Source: Lactuca virosa
Lineage: Eukaryota > Streptophyta > Magnoliopsida > Asterales > Asteraceae
DNA length: 64,000 nt
Reading direction: 5' to 3'
NCBI GenBank assembly: GCA_928212115.1
Contig: CAKMRJ010005745.1
Location: forward strand, 224,247,998-224,311,997
The position numbers and the translations under genes were made by a program. The notes under the pieces are model-generated. The model was not told the DNA's origin. It ran no database searches and worked only from the letters and a program-made list of their open reading frames with translations. Of this stretch, positions 1 through 9,790 are shown piece after piece; position 1 is the stretch's first letter, and each line of letters begins with the position of its first letter.

Positions 1-1
1 A

Positions 2-1036
2 CAAGGATCAGTTGATCCCACATTATTTCGAAAGAAAGTGGGGAATCATCTAATGCTTGTTCAAATTTATGTTGATGATATTATTTTTGGCTCGACTGAC
101 CCTGCTTTGTCTAGAGAATTCGAAGAATTGATGAAAAGCAAATTTGAAATGAGCATGATGGGAAAAATCAATAATTTCCTTGGATTGAATATTCGTCAAA
201 ACAGAGAAGGGATTTTCATTAATCAGGAAAAATATACGAAAAATCTGTTAGAAAAGTTTGGATTGACGAATAGCACAAAGCTTCGTGTACCAATGGCAAC
301 AGGCATAAAGCTAACACCATCGTTGGACAAACCTGCTGTTGATATAACGTTGTATAGGAGCATGATTGGTTCATTACTTTATCTAACAGCAAGTAGACCT
401 GATATCATGTTTTCTGTGTGTAATTGTGCTAGGTATCAGTCTAATCCACGCGAACCACATCTTACTGCAGTGAAGAATATTTTTCGTTACCTTAAAGGCA
501 CAATTTCGTTAGGATTGTGGTATCCTTCGAAAACTGGATTCTTCGTTCAAGCATACTCAGATGCAGACTTGGGTGGTTGTAATCTTGATCGAAAAAGCAC
601 AAGTGGAGGATGTCAATTTCTTGATGGCAAATTAGTCAGCTGGCAGTCGAAAAAGCAAACGTGTGTGTCAATTTCCACAGCTGAAGCAGAATATGTGGCT
701 GCTGCTGCTTGCACTTCGCAAATAATATGGATCCAAAGTCAATTGCGTGATTATGCAATTAATATGAAAAAGATTCCATTATATTGTGATTCTCAAAGTG
801 CAATAAGAATTTGTCATAATCCTGTGCAGCATTCAAAGACTAAACACATAGCTCTTCGTTATCATTTCATTAAAGATCACGTGGAGGATGGAAACATTGA
901 AGTACATTTCGTGAAAACAACTGATCAGTTAGCTGATATATTCACGAAAGCTTTGGATGAAAAATCTCTAATGCGAATAATAGAAGGTCTTGGAATGATC
1001 GATGGCAATTCTGTTCCATGCGAAAAAGAAGAATGA
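2..1036 (+). CDS. Ty1/copia pol, C-terminal part (reverse transcriptase end and RNase H)
   Basis: This is the end of a copia polyprotein, open from base 2 to a TGA at 1034-1036; its true start is outside the window. Counting residues from the GTG at 38, the RT catalytic motif YVDD is at residues 11-14. The connection region follows, with SLLYLTASRPDI near 112-123. The RNase H domain then shows YSDAD (173-177), STAEAEY (213-219) and CDSQSA (250-255), carrying the expected acidic residues. The tail has the copia terminal motif TKHIALRYHFI and QLADIFTKAL. The product copies element RNA into cDNA and degrades the RNA strand within virus-like particles. No stop or frameshift interrupts these 345 codons, so this part of pol could be functional. 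Confidence 0.93.
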   Translation, partial: QGSVDPTLFRKKVGNHLMLVQIYVDDIIFGSTDPALSREFEELMKSKFEMSMMGKINNFLGLNIRQNREGIFINQEKYTKNLLEKFGLTNSTKLRVPMATGIKLTPSLDKPAVDITLYRSMIGSLLYLTASRPDIMFSVCNCARYQSNPREPHLTAVKNIFRYLKGTISLGLWYPSKTGFFVQAYSDADLGGCNLDRKSTSGGCQFLDGKLVSWQSKKQTCVSISTAEAEYVAAAACTSQIIWIQSQLRDYAINMKKIPLYCDSQSAIRICHNPVQHSKTKHIALRYHFIKDHVEDGNIEVHFVKTTDQLADIFTKALDEKSLMRIIEGLGMIDGNSVPCEKEE

Positions 1037-1102
1037 TAGGCGAAAAAGAATGAATCAGAGGCGCTGAATAAAAGATAACACAAAGTCATTCAGCATTCAG
1101 AG

Positions 1103-1245
1103 GTTACTGTTCATGGTCAACGCTTCGACCGCTTCGAATTCGCATGATTGTCACTTATTTTCAGCGTTGAGTTAATGGTTACTGTTCATAGTCAACGCTT
1201 CGAACGCTTCGAATTCGTACATTTGTCACTCTTCAAGGAATGCCA
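1103..1245. repeat. 75-bp tandem duplication in the pol-env spacer
   Basis: Two copies begin with GTTACTGTTCAT at 1103 and 1178. They share the core GTCAACGCTTCGA and end in TTGTCAC. They differ at a handful of positions. Confidence 0.8.
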
Positions 1246-1270
1246 AATATTCGTCTGTTTAAAAATTCAA

Positions 1271-1555
1271 ATTTCTTTTGTTTGTCTTTAAATTTTCGAA
1301 AAATCAAAATTCAAAAAGATTTTCTTTTGTTTTGTCTTTAAATTTTCGAAAAATCAAAAATTCAAAAAGATTTTCTTTTGTTTTGTCTTTAAATTTTCGA
1401 AAAATCAAAATTCAAAAAATTTTCTTTTGTTTTGTCTTTAAATTTTCGAAAAATCAAAAATTCAAAAAGATTTTCTTTTGTTTTGTCCTTAAATTTTCGA
1501 AAAATCAAAAATCAAAAAGATTTTTGTTTGTTCGGTCTTTATTTAAAAAAAAAAA
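1271..1555. repeat. About 5.5 tandem copies of a 49-51-bp AT-rich unit
   Basis: The word TTCTTTTG recurs at 1273, 1322, 1373, 1422 and 1473, each followed by a TTTAAATTTTCGAAAAATC core. The last copy, near 1521, is degenerate. The apparent small reading frames across it come from the repeat and are not genes. Confidence 0.88.
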
Positions 1556-2943
1556 TTCAAAACAACAAAAATATTTTTATTTTTAGACTTTTGTTGCAGA
1601 TTATGATGATGATTCAGAGGGGACAATGCAGGCAGTTTTAGGGTCAGGTAAAATTTTTCGTATGAATTAATATGTTTTTCATTATTCGAATTAGTTAGGT
1701 TGTCCCTAGAAGCATGCTGCTGCATGTCGTCCAAAGCCTCCATGACTCAATGTGTGTGTACGAAAGCCTTAATGAAATGTTTCGTACGAAAATTTCTTCC
1801 CAATCAGGCTTATATTCACATTAGTCTCTGAGCTACCTTACTCTTCTCACAATGAGTTAAGAGTTTCCTGTTTGGTCCAAAACATAACAGAGGTACTTTT
1901 CGTGTCTTACACCAATCTTTTTCATCCAAAACATTCTTACACGATCACACACAAAGACGTATATCCGAGAGGTCTCTGATCAAACCCATCGAGACTTAGA
2001 TATATAAAAACTCTGTGTTTATGATCTGACATCATGAGTCCGTGATGGAAGTGAAACCCAAAAATCTTACAAATTAAGGAATTGACGGGGAACATTGTTC
2101 CAGATATATACGAAACTTTTGTTTCTGTACCAATGTTCGAAACTCCAAATCATATTCATTTCGAATGAGTGGTCTTGATCAAGCATTCGAAACCCACGAT
2201 GTTTGTTACCCAACAAGATCCAGTATACAAATTTTTTATGAATATGATTTCCGTGTGAGTTTCATTCGAATGTCCTAGTCATGTTAAAATTTTTCAAAGC
2301 CGACTTGTCACTGACTACACTGGTCATACAAGTAATTTCTGTTACACTTTATCACCTTATGTTTAGGTTGACATGTAACGAAATTTTGAACCTACCCACG
2401 AAGCATTCTTAAAAGAAGCCCTTTGATACTTATCAAAAAGTATTCGATTGTAATTCACGGGAACATACACAAGCTGTTGATCATCTCTCTTGATGATTAA
2501 CGAAGCAACCTTTGCCCGGGGTTTAACTGCCTTCGTGTCAAATTAAATTTTTGACATCACAAAATTTAAAAAAAAAAAAAAAAATTTGTTGTTTCTTGTC
2601 TAAACTTTCTTTGGCACACTACACACACGAAATCCTTGAGGTTCTGAGTAATACCAACTCAGGCTGATGATTTCGAACATCTGGCAAATGACTTCGCTTT
2701 TTATCCCAAAAGTGAAAGAGCCTTGCCTCCATTCGAAGGGTTCTAACGGTTACAATTCTATTAAGGGGATAATGGCAGGCTGTGTATACGTGACGTATGG
2801 TATTTTGCCCGGTTTTCCAGGTGATGTGACAGACACTTTTTGACGCATGGCTACCTTTCCGCTGTACAGGTCCGATTTTCAAGGTGCCACGTCGGATCTC
2901 ATTAAATGCATCCCGCTTCAAATTCAAATCATTTAGGGTTACA

Positions 2944-3038
2944 TATAAAAGGGGGTTCAAGAGTACTTTATACGTTTATGCGATCAAAACTCAAAACTTC
3001 CCAAATTCTCTGTTCTTCATCTTTTTCAAACCCTAACA
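2944..3038 (+). promoter_or_regulatory. Putative internal promoter and 5' UTR of the env-position ORF
   Basis: TATAAAAG lies at 2944-2951, about 95 bp before the ATG at 3039. The leader between them is rich in C, T and A and runs into AACCCTAACA directly before ATGGCG, a good plant start context. This resembles a pol II core promoter plus short leader. It suggests the downstream ORF may be transcribed on its own RNA rather than only from the LTR. Inference from motifs only. Confidence 0.45.
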
Positions 3039-4991
3039 ATGGCGACTACTGCTCATGTCGATCCTTCTACTGAAGATACTTCTTCTGCACCAGTTATGAA
3101 GATTCAATCTACCAATTATTATGTGGATGGTGAACTTTCTCAATGTCCAGAAGAATTCAAGATGCTTATTGTTTCTTTAAAACACTCTGTTTTATCCAAA
3201 GCAATGTTCAATTCCTTTTCTGTTCCGGTATCCTGGCTTTCTCAAGCAGGATCTACTGCCACATACAACAAAGCCTCTGATTCGATTACTTTTCACCTAA
3301 TCAATGACAAAAAGGTTAGGCTTTCCAAGAAACTGTTTTGTCAGATTCTTGACATTCCAAATACACCTCCTTTTGTTGAATTTCAATTCTCCCAAATAAT
3401 TCATATGTTTAATGAAATGGGATATCAGCCCCCATTGTCAAAGATAAGTGACTTTAAGAAGTCTGGTCTTCCAAAAGTATGGAATTTTTTGTTTGGGATA
3501 TTTTTGCGTTGTTTAACCGGAAGAACAGTTGGATTAGATAAAGGAAGGATGGAGGTTTATGCCATGGTGGCTGGTTTATACTATGATCTTCCAGCAGACT
3601 ACTCTACACAGCTATGGAAGGAATTCCAAAAAGGAGTAGAACATACGAATGTTGTTCATGGCATTTCGTGTGCTAGGTACTGGAGTCTAATTCTGCAACA
3701 TTTTTACAACAAGGAAGGCATCTTGGTTTCAAATGAAGAAGAGAAGGTTACTTTTCAATCTTATCACTTTCCGAAGGAAGTTGTTGACAATGATGATGAA
3801 TTTCCAAACGTTGCTCGGATTCCAGACGCGATGCTTAAAAGGGTGGATCCTACGAATCCTGTTTTGATTGCATATCTGAAAACATTCGATTCTTCTATTC
3901 CTACGGGAATTTTGTTGCCACGCGACGAAAAGAAGACCAAAAAGTCGAAGAAAGCTGATCCTGCTTCACCTGAAAAGAAAACGAAGGGTTCAACATCCTC
4001 TAAATCTTCAAAGAAGAAGACAGAAAATGTTGCAGTGACAGTTGAAGCAACACAAGTGATTGAGCCAATAGTGGAAGAGACTCAAGAGAACGTGATTATT
4101 CCTTCGAAAACAGGGATGTTTCGAAGAATCAAGATGAAATCCACTCACAAACGAAAGTCACCATCACAGAAGTTGATTCGCAAGCCTCAAATTACTCACC
4201 AAGGAGTTTTAATTCGTGAGGTACCTGTTCCTGTTTCTCCCGGATCCAAGAAAAGAGCAGCAGAAGATATGGCAAAACACTTGTCACAACCGAAAAAGAA
4301 GAAGACGAAGAAGACTCGAAAGATTGTTTTATCTACTGAGTCTACAGAAGAGGATGAACGAATACCAGAAACTCCAGAGTTCACTTCTATCATTACAAGT
4401 TCCATTCCTGAGAAGACTGTTATCATACCACCCGAAGTTTCGATTGCCAAGTCAATTTTTGAGGAGGTTCGAACTTCAGGCATCCCTGCACACGTATCTG
4501 ATACGGATGCAAATGTCAACATGGGTGAAGGTGGTTCGAAAGATGCAGATCAAGGTCCAATTATCTCTACTCCTTTCGAATCATTGGTTTCTGTTACACC
4601 AACATCTACTATTCCTCTCACATCAACCACTGTTTCACCAACCTTTGAACATATCATCAATCAACCAATTACTTCCATTTTTTCCTCTCAATCCACTGAT
4701 ACACCCAAACCATCTTCACCCACTGAAACTGATAATGAAGGGTTTGGTGGAACATTCGAAGACCTAGAGTTTCATGATGAAGAAGAAGAATTTCCTGATC
4801 ATATGTTAATGACAATGAAGCAATACAAAATTCTTAATCAAAAGTTGAACTCCATCATTCAATCTCAAGCTGATCTTGGCGGAGGTTCATCTATTTCAAG
4901 TTTGGAGGTTGATTCTATGCTCAAGATGTTTGAATCAAGAGTAATCAACAAAGTTTCTGGAATGATAAAGCCTCAGAGTCTGTTATTTTAG
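3039..4991 (+). CDS. Sirevirus env-position ORF, N-terminal part (650 codons, ends at a frameshift stop)
   Basis: This ORF sits where Sireviruses carry their env-like gene. The ATG at 3039 is in good context. Residues 1-250 look globular and resemble N-terminal regions of long hypothetical proteins I associate with Asteraceae copia elements; this is recall, not a search. From about residue 285 the protein is low-complexity and very rich in Lys, Ser, Thr and Pro. It has two basic clusters that look like nuclear localisation signals, KKTKKSKK near 300 and PKKKKTKKTRK near 420. I see no signal peptide and no membrane segment. The frame stops at 4989-4991 only because one base is missing near 4970; the next frame continues without a gap. 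True function is unknown and 'env' is only a positional name. Confidence 0.72.
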   Translation: MATTAHVDPSTEDTSSAPVMKIQSTNYYVDGELSQCPEEFKMLIVSLKHSVLSKAMFNSFSVPVSWLSQAGSTATYNKASDSITFHLINDKKVRLSKKLFCQILDIPNTPPFVEFQFSQIIHMFNEMGYQPPLSKISDFKKSGLPKVWNFLFGIFLRCLTGRTVGLDKGRMEVYAMVAGLYYDLPADYSTQLWKEFQKGVEHTNVVHGISCARYWSLILQHFYNKEGILVSNEEEKVTFQSYHFPKEVVDNDDEFPNVARIPDAMLKRVDPTNPVLIAYLKTFDSSIPTGILLPRDEKKTKKSKKADPASPEKKTKGSTSSKSSKKKTENVAVTVEATQVIEPIVEETQENVIIPSKTGMFRRIKMKSTHKRKSPSQKLIRKPQITHQGVLIREVPVPVSPGSKKRAAEDMAKHLSQPKKKKTKKTRKIVLSTESTEEDERIPETPEFTSIITSSIPEKTVIIPPEVSIAKSIFEEVRTSGIPAHVSDTDANVNMGEGGSKDADQGPIISTPFESLVSVTPTSTIPLTSTTVSPTFEHIINQPITSIFSSQSTDTPKPSSPTETDNEGFGGTFEDLEFHDEEEEFPDHMLMTMKQYKILNQKLNSIIQSQADLGGGSSISSLEVDSMLKMFESRVINKVSGMIKPQSLLF

Positions 4992-6778
4992 AAAAGGTTG
5001 ATTATACAGATCAGAATTCTGAGCTTCGTGTTAAAACTCTCAGATCTGATTTTATGGGAGAAGTTAAGGATCTGCGAAGCATAACAAAAGAACGACATGT
5101 TCTTTTTGTTCAGGAAGTCAAGAAAGTGAGGGAGGATGTTAACTCCCAAATTCACGAACTTCGTGAAGACATGAAAAAGGAAATTTTATCTGTTCAACAT
5201 GATTATGCGTCCTTGAATCAGAAGGTCGATATCATTTGTGATGCTGTCACTCGATTTGTCAAGCTATACGAAGGTTTGAGTCCTCAAATAACTCAAATCT
5301 CCAAGTCTGAAAGTGAAAATTTTGAAGGTGTGATCAAGTTGTTAAAGGAGTTGAAGGAGATCTCAACGAAACCGGTTTCGTCACCGTTGATTACTCCAGA
5401 ATTTTTATCCCAGAAGTTTGTGCAGTTCGAAGCCATACTTAACAAGCAACTTGCTCCACTATTTCGCATATCTAGTCTTCTTCCCACAACTACTGCCCCT
5501 CCTGTTTTCACAGGGGTGCAAGGGGGAGAAAGGAAGTCAACAGAAGAAGAAGCGAAAGTGGTGGGCAAGGTATTTCCATCTAGCATCCCTTCAACAAAAC
5601 CAGTAATTGTGTCTGCTCAACCAGTGACCTCAACAATCGTAACAACATTACCAATTACAAGAACAATTTCGAAAGGAATTGTAATTGGTAAACCTTTGGA
5701 ATCTGGTGGAAGTGGTTCGAAGCTAAAAGACGTAACTGAAAAATCTGCTTCGAAAGACAAAGGAAAATCAATTCTGGTTGAAAAATCTAAAGAAGAAAAG
5801 AAGGCTGAAGCTGAAGCTGAACTCGAGAAAATGAGGCTTATTCAAAGCATCATGACTCAGAGGGCTGGTGATCCGAAGGGCATGAATAAAGGTGATCCAG
5901 CAAAACATTACAACTATGAAACAATCGAAGCCTTGGTTGCCTTTAATCACATGTACTCATTTGATAAGAAGCCAAAACAGAGTTATGTGGTTACAAACAC
6001 TGATGCATGCCAGTTGGATTTCCCTATAAATGAGATGATGTTCATCATGCCTCAGTTCAAAGCTGAAGGGAATTTCAAAGAAAAAGATGAAGGGACTCAT
6101 ATGAAAATTCGTTTTCATGCAGTACTTGGCAAAGCCCCTGAGGATGTATGGTCACTGATCAAGATCAAGAAGGTGATAAGCATGAAAAAGGATGTGGTCT
6201 TTGAAAACATTGTTCAAAATGTTAAATATGTTGTGGCCAGGGCAAATGGAAAAACATGCGAATTCACTATTGCAGATTTTCCTCTGATGAACTTGTATGA
6301 CCTTATACAAGTGGCATTGCTTCTGAAAGACAAATCCTTTTCTTTTCTGCAAAACACAGATCCAGAGGAATTCAAACTTGGAGTTGCTCACATCAAAATC
6401 TTCATTGAGAATTATTATGAGTGCCTAGCACTGACTGATGTGGAGTTGGCTACTGCAAAGGGAATGGAAGTAAAAGTTCCAATGGCTCCTTCGTTGACTC
6501 AGACTGAGTTAAAGAAATATGCTGATGGAGAAATATGTTTAAAGCCATTTGGAATAGTTTTTGCTGGAAAGGATAAAGCTGGAAAAGCGAAGCGGTTTTT
6601 GTTCCAAGCTAGCGAAGTGGAGAGATATTCTACATCTCAATATACGAACTTGATTGTTCGTATGAACCACTGCAAAAAGAACAATGAAGGAGACAAGAAG
6701 GAATTGAAGAAAATTATTTCTTGGTATACTGAGGTTCGAAGAGTTTTGCTGTACTCCATTACTCTACTTACAAACTGA
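4973..6778 (+). CDS. Sirevirus env-position ORF, C-terminal part (after a 1-nt frameshift)
   Basis: This is the continuation of the preceding ORF in the next reading frame. It is open from 4973, before the first ATG of this frame at 5054, to a TGA at 6776-6778. The first 130 residues are heptad-like and rich in Glu, Lys and Leu, a probable coiled coil. A Thr/Pro/Ser linker and a Lys/Glu helix (near 5770-5850) follow. The C-terminal 300 residues look globular, with no motif I recognise. No transmembrane helix or furin-like site is visible. Joined to the upstream part, the ancestral product would have had about 1,245 residues. The PPT starts about 20 bp after the stop, as expected for the last gene of the element. 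Confidence 0.7.
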   Translation, partial: SESVILEKVDYTDQNSELRVKTLRSDFMGEVKDLRSITKERHVLFVQEVKKVREDVNSQIHELREDMKKEILSVQHDYASLNQKVDIICDAVTRFVKLYEGLSPQITQISKSESENFEGVIKLLKELKEISTKPVSSPLITPEFLSQKFVQFEAILNKQLAPLFRISSLLPTTTAPPVFTGVQGGERKSTEEEAKVVGKVFPSSIPSTKPVIVSAQPVTSTIVTTLPITRTISKGIVIGKPLESGGSGSKLKDVTEKSASKDKGKSILVEKSKEEKKAEAEAELEKMRLIQSIMTQRAGDPKGMNKGDPAKHYNYETIEALVAFNHMYSFDKKPKQSYVVTNTDACQLDFPINEMMFIMPQFKAEGNFKEKDEGTHMKIRFHAVLGKAPEDVWSLIKIKKVISMKKDVVFENIVQNVKYVVARANGKTCEFTIADFPLMNLYDLIQVALLLKDKSFSFLQNTDPEEFKLGVAHIKIFIENYYECLALTDVELATAKGMEVKVPMAPSLTQTELKKYADGEICLKPFGIVFAGKDKAGKAKRFLFQASEVERYSTSQYTNLIVRMNHCKKNNEGDKKELKKIISWYTEVRRVLLYSITLLTN

Positions 6779-6796
6779 AGACTTCGACTTTGATTA

Positions 6797-6809
6797 CAAA
6801 GGGGGAGAT
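6797..6809 (+). other. Polypurine tract of the Sirevirus
   Basis: ACAAAGGGGGAGA lies directly before TGTTAGGGTC. This is the usual plus-strand primer position next to a 3' LTR. Confidence 0.85.
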
Positions 6810-7128
6810 TGTTAGGGTCGAAATGTTGTAATAGTCGAAGTTTGTATTTTGGGTCTTCGAACATTTTTAAAATGTATTTTACTAGGGCATAATATTCGAA
6901 GCTTCATGTTTAGTCCTTAGTATATTTTTTGTACGCTTTTCTCTTCTATAAATAGGAGTGGTTACTAGTGTCTTAGTAACGAAGTCTTTACAGAATATTC
7001 ATTGTACTCTGTAAAATTTGCAAAAGCGTAATAGAGCCAAACAGATCATATTTACATCGGTGTTCAAATCTTTCAATTCTACTTTGAATTTACTCTCTAA
7101 TTCGTTCAATACTTGATTCATTGTCTCA
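6810..7128 (+). mobile_element. Sirevirus 3' LTR (about 319 bp)
   Basis: It starts TGTTAGGG after the PPT and ends in CA at 7127-7128. The right border is fixed by the switch to sequence matching the gypsy LTR at 13290 onward. The 5' LTR is not in the window, so the length is estimated. Confidence 0.7.
6947..6954 (+). promoter_or_regulatory. TATA box in the Sirevirus LTR
   Basis: TATAAATA lies 137 bp into the LTR. This is the expected place for the U3 promoter. Confidence 0.65.
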
Positions 7129-7133
7129 TCATA

Positions 7134-7880
7134 CTCAGTCAGTTGGGGTTTTCTCGATGTGTTGACTTTTTGACCTTGGACCTTTGACCAGAAGTTTGAC
7201 CTGGGTTGACCATAGGATATTTTGGGCCTTTTAGGATTTTGGGCCTTCTCAGATTAGGCCCATGATGGTTTTTGGGCCCAATTTGGATATTTGGGACTTA
7301 TTGGGCCTTGTGGTGCCATTTAAGGGTTTTGGCTTATGATGCTAGTGGATTAGTCTCTGGATTTTGGCAAAGTAAGGAAAGGGGTAAAATAGACTTTTAC
7401 GCTGAAGGTACATCTTTGGGCTGAAATTCTAGTTTTATTCGGGAATCATTTATTGATGGAATGTTATTTGATGATGTCGGTGCGAGGTCTCCAGTAGAAG
7501 CAGTTTGAGTGTTCGGTTATATTGGTTCGAGGTGAGTTTCCTCACTGTATCTATGGGTCAAAGGCACCAATGTTGGCCCATTAGCTTATGTATTGTTCAA
7601 CAACCAAGGGGTGACCCTTGGCATTGCATGAAAGACCCGAAGGTGGCTCCTGGCAAACCTGTATGAAAGACCAAGGTTTGGACCATGGTAGTTAAGTAGA
7701 TTGTTATTTGTAGATTGTATGCTTGTTATCTTTGTGATGCATGCATGGAAGACTAGGAGATGACTCTTGGCACTTGTACGTAAGACCCATGGTATTGGAC
7801 CCCGGATTGGCAAGAAAAGACCATGATACGGCTTGGAAAGGAAAGATAATGATTCGGCTTGTGGTGATTCCCAGAATACC
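7134..7880 (+). repeat. Truncated 5' LTR of the gypsy element
   Basis: This aligns by eye with 13290-13975. Shared blocks include CAGTTGGGGTTTTCTCGATG, the GGTGAGT splice-like word before CCTCACT, and the repeated GAAAGACC phrases. The LTR's first 1.17 kb is cut off by the Sirevirus insertion. Its last part and the primer site diverge or are deleted after about 7880. Confidence 0.8.
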
Positions 7881-8619
7881 CATACATGTTTATTATGTTA
7901 TGTGTTATGAGAATCGCATGCTAGATTATGGCTAAAGATCTGCTCAGGATTTCATGCTAGGAGAGATGCCTTTACATGTCTGCTTGTTTGAGCTTTTAGA
8001 ATTACATCCTAGTATAGTTTTCAGATGACTAGATAGAATGGCTTGATTAGTGATGCGTTGGTTAGATTTTCCATTGCCCGAATGTTGATTTCTTTGTGCT
8101 TTATAGGACTCTTAGTGATGTGGATCAGCTACTAAGTGGATATGTTAAGTCATATGTTGCATAGGTTAAATAATCTCAGAGTGATGGATTTGACCCTATT
8201 GTGCAGCCCTCGTTTGAGTCCAACCGTTCTAGGGTTGAGCCTTTTACTCGAAGGATTATCTTATCTATTTTGCATGTGACTATATACATGAGGTAGTTAG
8301 TTGACATTGGTGGGAGTCTTTCAGCAGCTGATGGGAGGGTGAGGTTTGGGAACCTAAGAGAGCCTAGGAAGTGCTTCAGTGGGCTTAGTTTTGCTATTTA
8401 GCGACCTTTCGGGATATCAGTTTGAGAAGGCGACTTAGAGGATTTGGGATGATTCTTGAGGAAAGTATGGATATGTGTGGAAGGTAGTCTTGGTCCCGTA
8501 CTACTTAAAGCATAGATTCATACTCGAATCGGGGAGAATCTTGGAGAATCTAGTAATCCTGTGGGATGAGGATTCTTGGATTTTGTTCTGATCATTTGCA
8601 TGTTGATTTTCAGTTTAGG
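7881..8619 (+). other. Gypsy leader between LTR remnant and gag
   Basis: Non-coding. I find no TGGTATCAGAGC primer site here, so the LTR/primer-site border seems deleted or scrambled. It contains one copy of a 123-bp segment repeated at 11601. Confidence 0.5.
8139..8261 (+). repeat. Internal direct repeat, copy 1 (123 bp)
   Basis: It shares AAATAATCTCAGAGT, the CTCGTTTGAGTC block and a final AAGGATTATCT with 11601-11724. The two copies flank the gag gene and the former pol space. Confidence 0.75.
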
Positions 8620-9790
8620 ATGAGCACTCAGGAAGGAGGTTCAGGTTCTGGTTCTGGCTTAGGTGCAGGTACTGAGTCGATTAGCGAGCAAATGCGGGAC
8701 TTCATCTCGTCGAAGATTACCCGCGATATTGTGGAGCAGACTCCTGTGATCTTTGGTACAGTCAAGGAGGGGATTTTGGAGATTTTGGATGAGCGTCTGG
8801 GTGCATTCCGCGCTGAGGTTATGGCTATTGTCGGAGCTCACACCCTTTCTTCCGTGAGTTCCGTGATTGTGGACATCTCGTGTTCTTTGGGGAGAAGGAC
8901 CCATTACTAGTAGGAGATGGTTAACGGTTATGGCTAACACTTTTTCGGACGACTTTCTGCCCCGAGGGGTCAAAGGTCAGATTTTCCTCCTGTCTTCTAA
9001 AGGATAGAGCCCACAATTGGTGGGAGGAGGTAGAATTCACTTTGGGAGGCGAAGCCATGGAGACAATGACTTGGGATGAGTTTGTGACTCGGTTTAGGGC
9101 TGAGTTCATGCCAACTATGAGGTACAACAGTTGGCGAGGGAGTTTCAGGACCTTCGTCAGACTACGGAGACTATGGCAGAGATCACGGACAAGTTTCGGG
9201 ATAGGGCTCTATTGGTTCCGCAGTATGCAGCGGATGAGGAAATGAAGAAGGTACGGTATCATGATATGATGAGGGATGAAACTAGGGAGTTAGTGAGTAT
9301 CTCAGGGTGCAAGACCCTGAATGATATGATTTCTAGAGCCCGAGAGCGGCAGATCGATTTGGAGCTCATGGGGAATAGGGGCCAGATCAGTTGCAGGCAG
9401 TGGATGGTCCTGTGAAGAGACCCAAGACTTCAGATCAACGATTGAGGGGCCAGAAGAGTCGGGTTCAACGCAGCACGTGCGGGAAGCATCACGAAGGGGT
9501 TTGTCTTTCTAGGGGCATGGGTTGCTACAAGTGTAGAAGGGTTGGGCATGTTAGTTGGGATTATCCTGAGGGAGCAAGCCTATTATGTTTTCACTGCAAC
9601 CAAGTGGGCCACAAGAAAGCCGATTGTCCGATGTTGAGGGGTGGATCAGTGAGTGCACCTGCTCCGGTTACTTTGAGGATCACTGATGGTCGTGAGGGTA
9701 GGGCAGGAGCCTCAACAGTGAGGAGTCGAGCATTGCAGTGTCAGTCAGGAGAGGTCGGGGTTCCACCAGGTTCTATTGAGGGTATGTTAT
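8620..9790 (+). pseudogene. Gypsy gag pseudogene with zinc knuckles
   Basis: The start MSTQEGGSGSGSG at 8620 opens a gag protein, the capsid and nucleocapsid that package element RNA. The frame is broken near 8850, again before 8958, near 9119 and near 9395. Read across these breaks, the capsid motifs are clear: KDRAHNWWEE, TWDEFVTRFRAEF, REFQDLRQTTE and ARERQIDLE. Two CCHC knuckles follow at 9523 and 9586. The first has lost its last Cys (Tyr in its place); the second, CX2CX4HX4C, is intact. The frame then runs into GTATGTTATC, after which I see no protease, RT or integrase. It cannot make a full gag protein. Confidence 0.88.

Larger units (their letters stand above)
1037..2943. other. Spacer between pol and the env-position ORF
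   Basis: About 1.9 kb without a convincing gene. It holds a 75-bp tandem pair, a 49-51-bp repeat array and AT-rich sequence rich in TTCGAA and CGAA words. A long poly-A run is near 2568-2583. A 113-codon reading frame on the minus strand at 2619-2960 has no recognisable motif and crosses the promoter-like block, so I do not call it. Confidence 0.6.
1..7128 (+). mobile_element. Sirevirus-type Ty1/copia retrotransposon, 3' part
   Basis: The window opens inside a copia pol gene. In order it holds the RT end and RNase H, a 1.9-kb spacer with tandem repeats, a promoter-like block, a long extra ORF in the envelope position, a polypurine tract and a 3' LTR ending in CA. A large ORF between pol and the 3' LTR in a Ty1/copia element is the hallmark of Sireviruses. 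Gag, protease, integrase and the 5' LTR lie off the left edge. The right end abuts sequence matching the middle of a gypsy LTR (compare 13290 onward), so the element inserted into that LTR. Confidence 0.8.

Noticed and set aside
2064..2082. TTAAGGAATTGACGG resembles a universal small-subunit rRNA motif
   Set aside because: Only about 15 bases match, with no flanking rRNA similarity; coincidence in AT-rich sequence.
2619..2960. 113-codon minus-strand frame
   Set aside because: No motif; it overlaps the promoter-like block of the plus-strand ORF and has no start context.
4196..4767. Frames on both strands within the env-position ORF
   Set aside because: Shadows of the long plus-strand frame in its low-complexity Ser/Thr/Lys region.
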